In this document: positions 61,087 to 64,000 of the stretch, in pieces
Numbering within the stretch: position 1 is the first letter of the stretch
Layout of the letters: the number at the start of each line of letters is the position of its first letter
From: Thermodesulfobacteriota bacterium
Lineage (GTDB): Bacteria > Desulfobacterota_D > UBA1144 > Nemesobacterales > CSP1-2
Assembly (NCBI GenBank): GCA_035559815.1
Contig: DATMAT010000076.1
Coordinates: 1 to 64,000, forward strand
Length of the DNA: 64,000 bases
Reading direction: 5' to 3'
Notes under the pieces: generated by a model
Told to the model about the DNA's origin: nothing
Seen by the model: only the letters and a program-made list of their open reading frames with translations
The model's database searches: none
Program-made: the position numbers and the translations under genes

Positions 61087-62442
61087 ATGGCTATCGTACA
61101 CAAACTAAAACCTTTTACCGGCGAATTGCTTCTCTCGGCAAAAAGCATAGTCGAACGTCTAAGAGAATCCGGTTATAGAGCGTTCTTCGTCGGGGGGTGT
61201 GTAAGGGATATGGTTATGAAAATTCCGCCTGAGGAATACGATATCACCACAAGCGCCAAGCCCGATGAGATAATGAAGATTTTCCCGAATACGGTGCCGG
61301 TGGGGGCAAATTTCGGTGTCATCTTAGTGCTGGAAGATAAGCATAAATTCGAGGTGGCCACATTCAGGAGGGATGAAAGCTACTCCGACGGCAGGCACCC
61401 CGACCGGGTTATCTACAGCGGCGACGAGCGCGAGGACGTCCTTAGAAGGGATTTCACCATAAACGGTATGCTCTACGACCCGCTGACCGAGGAAGTAATC
61501 GATTACGTCGGGGGCATCGAGGATTTAAGAAATCGAGTGATTAGGACAATTGGAAATCCTAAAGACAGATTCAATGAAGACAAGCTCCGCATGATGCGGG
61601 CAGTGCGATTTGCTGCCAGGTTTAGCTACAAACTAGATGAAGATACGATCAAGGCGATTTATGAATTGGCCCCGTTAATCTCCCAGGTGAGTGCCGAGAG
61701 AGTGAGGGACGAGGTGGTTAAGATCATATCCCAGGAAAACCCCGGTCTTGGACTAAGACTATTGAGAGAAACCGGTCTTTTGAAGCACATTCTTCCGGAA
61801 ATCGACAACATGCACGGGGTACCCCAGCCCCCGGAGTTTCATCCGGAAGGGGATGTATTCACGCACACCTGCTTAGTACTGGACAAGTTATTTGAAATCA
61901 CCAAAGGAAAGCCCTCGCCCGAGCTTGCCCTGGGGGGGCTTTTTCACGACGTGGGGAAGCCGATTACCCTAACGGTCACCGATAGGATCAGGTTTAACGG
62001 GCACGATAAAATCGGTGCGGAAATGACAAAGAAGATTTGCAAAAAACTCCGGTTTTCTAACAAGCAAATCGAGAGGATAGTTTCCCTGGTGAGAGAGCAT
62101 CTGAGATTTAAGGACGTTTTTAGGATGAGGGAAAGCACACTAAAACGTTTTCTGGGCATTCCATGCTTTGAAGACCATCTTACGCTTCACCTGGCAGACT
62201 GCCTGGCCAGCCACGGCTCCACCGATGTGTATGATTTCATGAAGAAAAAGCTCGAAGAATTAAAACAAGAAGAGATCAAACCAAGACCGATTCTGAACGG
62301 GTACGACCTGATCGAAATGGGATACGCACCCGGTCCTATCTTCTCCAGCATCCTAGACTCATTGGAGGAAGCTCAGTTGGAAGGTACGGTCAAAGATAAA
62401 GAGCAGGCAAAAAGATTTGTACAGGAAAGATTCCCAATTTAA
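61087..62442 (+). CDS. cca: CCA tRNA nucleotidyltransferase / poly(A) polymerase family protein with HD domain
   Basis: 451 residues from ATG 61087; TTG 61078 is also possible. The class II nucleotidyltransferase head has AFFVGGCVRDMVM, EEYDITTSAKPDEI and DFTINGML. The body (RMMRAVRFAARF) is followed by a C-terminal HD domain LALGGLFHDVGKPI. The family adds CCA to tRNA 3' ends or poly(A) to RNA. Both tRNA genes in this window already encode CCA, so repair or tailing may be the main job. The metal motif reads EYD in place of the usual DxD, a conservative change. Confidence 0.9.
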   Translation: MAIVHKLKPFTGELLLSAKSIVERLRESGYRAFFVGGCVRDMVMKIPPEEYDITTSAKPDEIMKIFPNTVPVGANFGVILVLEDKHKFEVATFRRDESYSDGRHPDRVIYSGDEREDVLRRDFTINGMLYDPLTEEVIDYVGGIEDLRNRVIRTIGNPKDRFNEDKLRMMRAVRFAARFSYKLDEDTIKAIYELAPLISQVSAERVRDEVVKIISQENPGLGLRLLRETGLLKHILPEIDNMHGVPQPPEFHPEGDVFTHTCLVLDKLFEITKGKPSPELALGGLFHDVGKPITLTVTDRIRFNGHDKIGAEMTKKICKKLRFSNKQIERIVSLVREHLRFKDVFRMRESTLKRFLGIPCFEDHLTLHLADCLASHGSTDVYDFMKKKLEELKQEEIKPRPILNGYDLIEMGYAPGPIFSSILDSLEEAQLEGTVKDKEQAKRFVQERFPI

Positions 62443-62569
62443 TGCAGAAGCTGGCCCGAACACAAAACGCTTTATTCGGGTCAATACTGAGCCATTCTGG
62501 ATTAGATACCAGATAAGAGTAGCCCACCAAGAGCTTTGACTTATAACTCCAGTCCTAACCAATTTAAAG

Positions 62570-63217
62570 TTACCTGATTGCCAGATAACTTATCCCCGCT
62601 AGAACCAATACCCAAGTCGACAACAAAGAAGCTACAAAGGACGAAGTCTCTAGTTCCCTATTGTAAGCTTGTATAGCTAAGCGGTTGCCGATAACCCAAT
62701 AAAAAGCAGAAAGCACTATATTCAAGAATAGGATTAAGGATTCGTTGAACCTTCCTATGCTGGCGTGGGACGCCTTGGCCAGAGCAGGGATATTAAAGAG
62801 GACGCTGTAGAGAAGGGTAGAAAATACAAATAACGTAACTATGGACCTCAAAAGGTTTGACAATTTAGAATTCGCGGCCTCGCTCAATTTGAAAGCAACT
62901 ATCTGAACGCCCGTGAATAAAGCTATGGGCAGATAGAGAATCCCTGAGATTATAAAATCCCTCGAAGAATAGTTGGCCAAATTATTAAGCCCTATGACTA
63001 GCCCAATCGAAGTTATCAAACTGGCCAATAAGCCAATACCAAAACCAAACTTTAGAGAGCTTACTCTTAATGCAGTAAGCCTTTCTTTATTTTCTTCTAA
63101 AACCAGCGTGCTGCAGTCGGCACAGTTTTGCATATGTTCTTCAAAAAAGGCCTGTTCAATCCTGGTCAGCTTTCTGCTTAGCCATCTGCTATAAAGTTCT
63201 TCTGTATACTCACACAT
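62570..63217 (-). CDS. Membrane protein with N-terminal anti-sigma zinc finger
   Basis: 215 residues from ATG 63217, which has the better ribosome-site spacing than the ATG six bases earlier. Residues 1-40 hold CEYTEELYSRWLSRKL and HMQNCADC, the HxxxCxxC zinc finger of anti-sigma factors (zf-HC2). Five hydrophobic segments follow, including FGFGIGLLASLITSIGLVIG and IVTLFVFSTLLYSVLFNIPA. Such proteins hold an ECF sigma factor at the membrane, but no ECF gene is next to it. The role is therefore inferred only from the motif. Confidence 0.75.
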   Translation of the reverse strand: MCEYTEELYSRWLSRKLTRIEQAFFEEHMQNCADCSTLVLEENKERLTALRVSSLKFGFGIGLLASLITSIGLVIGLNNLANYSSRDFIISGILYLPIALFTGVQIVAFKLSEAANSKLSNLLRSIVTLFVFSTLLYSVLFNIPALAKASHASIGRFNESLILFLNIVLSAFYWVIGNRLAIQAYNRELETSSFVASLLSTWVLVLAGISYLAIR

Positions 63218-63388
63218 TTGCATCTCTCCTTTTCAAGTTGTACTATCTGCAATCCAGATGCCAATAGTATTTGTAATCTTTACAGTATATTATGGACGTG
63301 GCTAGGATATAGCCAGTGTAGGATGCCTTATTTCCTGACAACCCTTAAAACTCGCGGTATTTATTTCGGTAAGCTTAATCATAACTTA

Positions 63389-63736
63389 TTATTGCTCCTC
63401 GACTATTCTGAAAACATCCTTCTTTATATTCCAGGGGTCTTTGCTGAAACGTCTAATGACCAGCCTTGTGTTATCCGCCTTTTCGACGAAATCTCCCATG
63501 TGAATGTTTAACATTCCGAATGAAGTCCATATTCTGAGTAAAAGACTGTTCCCTTCCTCGAACAGCTCAGCACCGCCAAAGACATGTGTACCCTCTTCCC
63601 GGATCATGCCATTAGGCAGGACACTTAGCTTTTTTATAGTCTTGTTTTCCCATTCCATCATTAAAGTTTTCAACCGGATGAAATCGTCTTTTTGTGACAA
63701 CCGAAGATTTCTTATCTCAACCTTTTCCTCATTCAT
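63389..63736 (-). CDS. Hypothetical protein
   Basis: 115 residues. MNEEKVEIRNLRLSQKDDFI opens it, followed by MMEWENKTIKKLSVLPNGMI and RLVIRRFSKDPWNIKKDVFR. It is soluble, charged and without signal or membrane segment. AGGGAAG is placed before ATG 63736. The family is not recognised. It is on the same strand as, and 170 bp upstream of, the zinc-finger membrane protein gene, so cotranscription is possible. Confidence 0.6.
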   Translation of the reverse strand: MNEEKVEIRNLRLSQKDDFIRLKTLMMEWENKTIKKLSVLPNGMIREEGTHVFGGAELFEEGNSLLLRIWTSFGMLNIHMGDFVEKADNTRLVIRRFSKDPWNIKKDVFRIVEEQ

Positions 63737-64000
63737 ATCTTCCCTGAGGAATTTTACATTACACCATATTCTTTATTTTCAGGCCCTCGGCTAATCGACT
63801 CCGGATTCAAAAGGTTTATTGCTAATTAAGCTAAAACCCAATAGGCAGAATAAATATAAACGGGTTCCTCACTTTTTCAATCCCTAATGTGTAAGGTTAC
63901 TCGTAATCAGATTCAAAACTCAAGTGATCTCGGCGGATTATAAGCATTTTAGACAATAAAAAAATTTCTATTGCAATGGACAGCCAGTCTTTGATATAAT

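Overview
The window reads as an ordinary, gene-dense stretch of chromosome from a Gram-negative bacterium of moderate GC content. Evidence for a double membrane is a type IV pilus minor-pilin operon with a PilY1-type adhesin, an OprP-like outer-membrane porin, several lipoproteins with lipoboxes, and a YdbH/YdbL pair of the envelope lipid-transport type. Sigma-54 promoters, a sigma-54 activator, TTG start codons and the mix of genes suggest a deltaproteobacterial/Desulfobacterota- or Dadabacteria-like lineage. That placement is an inference; no rRNA gene is present to settle it. There is no prophage, transposase gene, integrase or CRISPR array.

Layout. 1-3.6 kb: the tail of an acyl-CoA ligase, then glnB-glnA behind a sigma-54 promoter, then a secreted beta-helix protein. 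3.6-8.7 kb (minus): a detached nuoJKL block of complex I, endonuclease III and a group 1/2 sigma-70 factor. 8.9-10.9 kb: aguB-aguA, converting agmatine to putrescine. 11-20.1 kb (minus): pilV-pilW-pilX-pilY1-fimU-like operon plus a second GspH-like pseudopilin, with a sigma-54 promoter in front. 20.2-23.5 kb (minus): pyrE-holB-metG.

23.6-30.7 kb holds the most distinctive locus. A sigma-54 activator with a GAF-like sensor region faces away from an SsuA/TauA-type ABC transporter operon that has its own sigma-54 promoter. The transporter ATPase carries an N-terminal TusA/SirA sulfur-carrier domain with the CPxP cysteine. A membrane-anchored unknown protein and a porin follow. No desulfonating enzyme is encoded nearby.

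31-44 kb: ComEA-like and HU proteins, ilvA, a lone receiver protein, coaBC, ilvD, a degenerate metallo-beta-lactamase-fold protein, a Rieske ferredoxin, tRNA-Gln, trpG-trpE and a phosphohexomutase. 44-50 kb: ydbL-ydbH and a tandem pair of cysteine-containing lipoproteins with near-identical promoters. 50-57 kb: a UreI/AmiS-type channel, a decayed dinB, tRNA-Ala, a divergent sirtuin, a double-domain ThyX and an AT-rich gene with a HEPN-like RNxxxH motif. 57-64 kb: marR with a methyltransferase, xseA, half of a degenerate acyl-adenylate synthetase, a CCA-adding enzyme, and a membrane protein with an anti-sigma-type zinc finger.

The intergenic spaces carry several families of short inverted repeats: GCCACGAA-type mini-elements, ATCCTGTATC-type repeats, and GGGCGA, GAGACGC and REP-like palindromes. 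One composite has one family nested inside another between trpE and trpG. All functional calls come from motif reading; no database search was possible.
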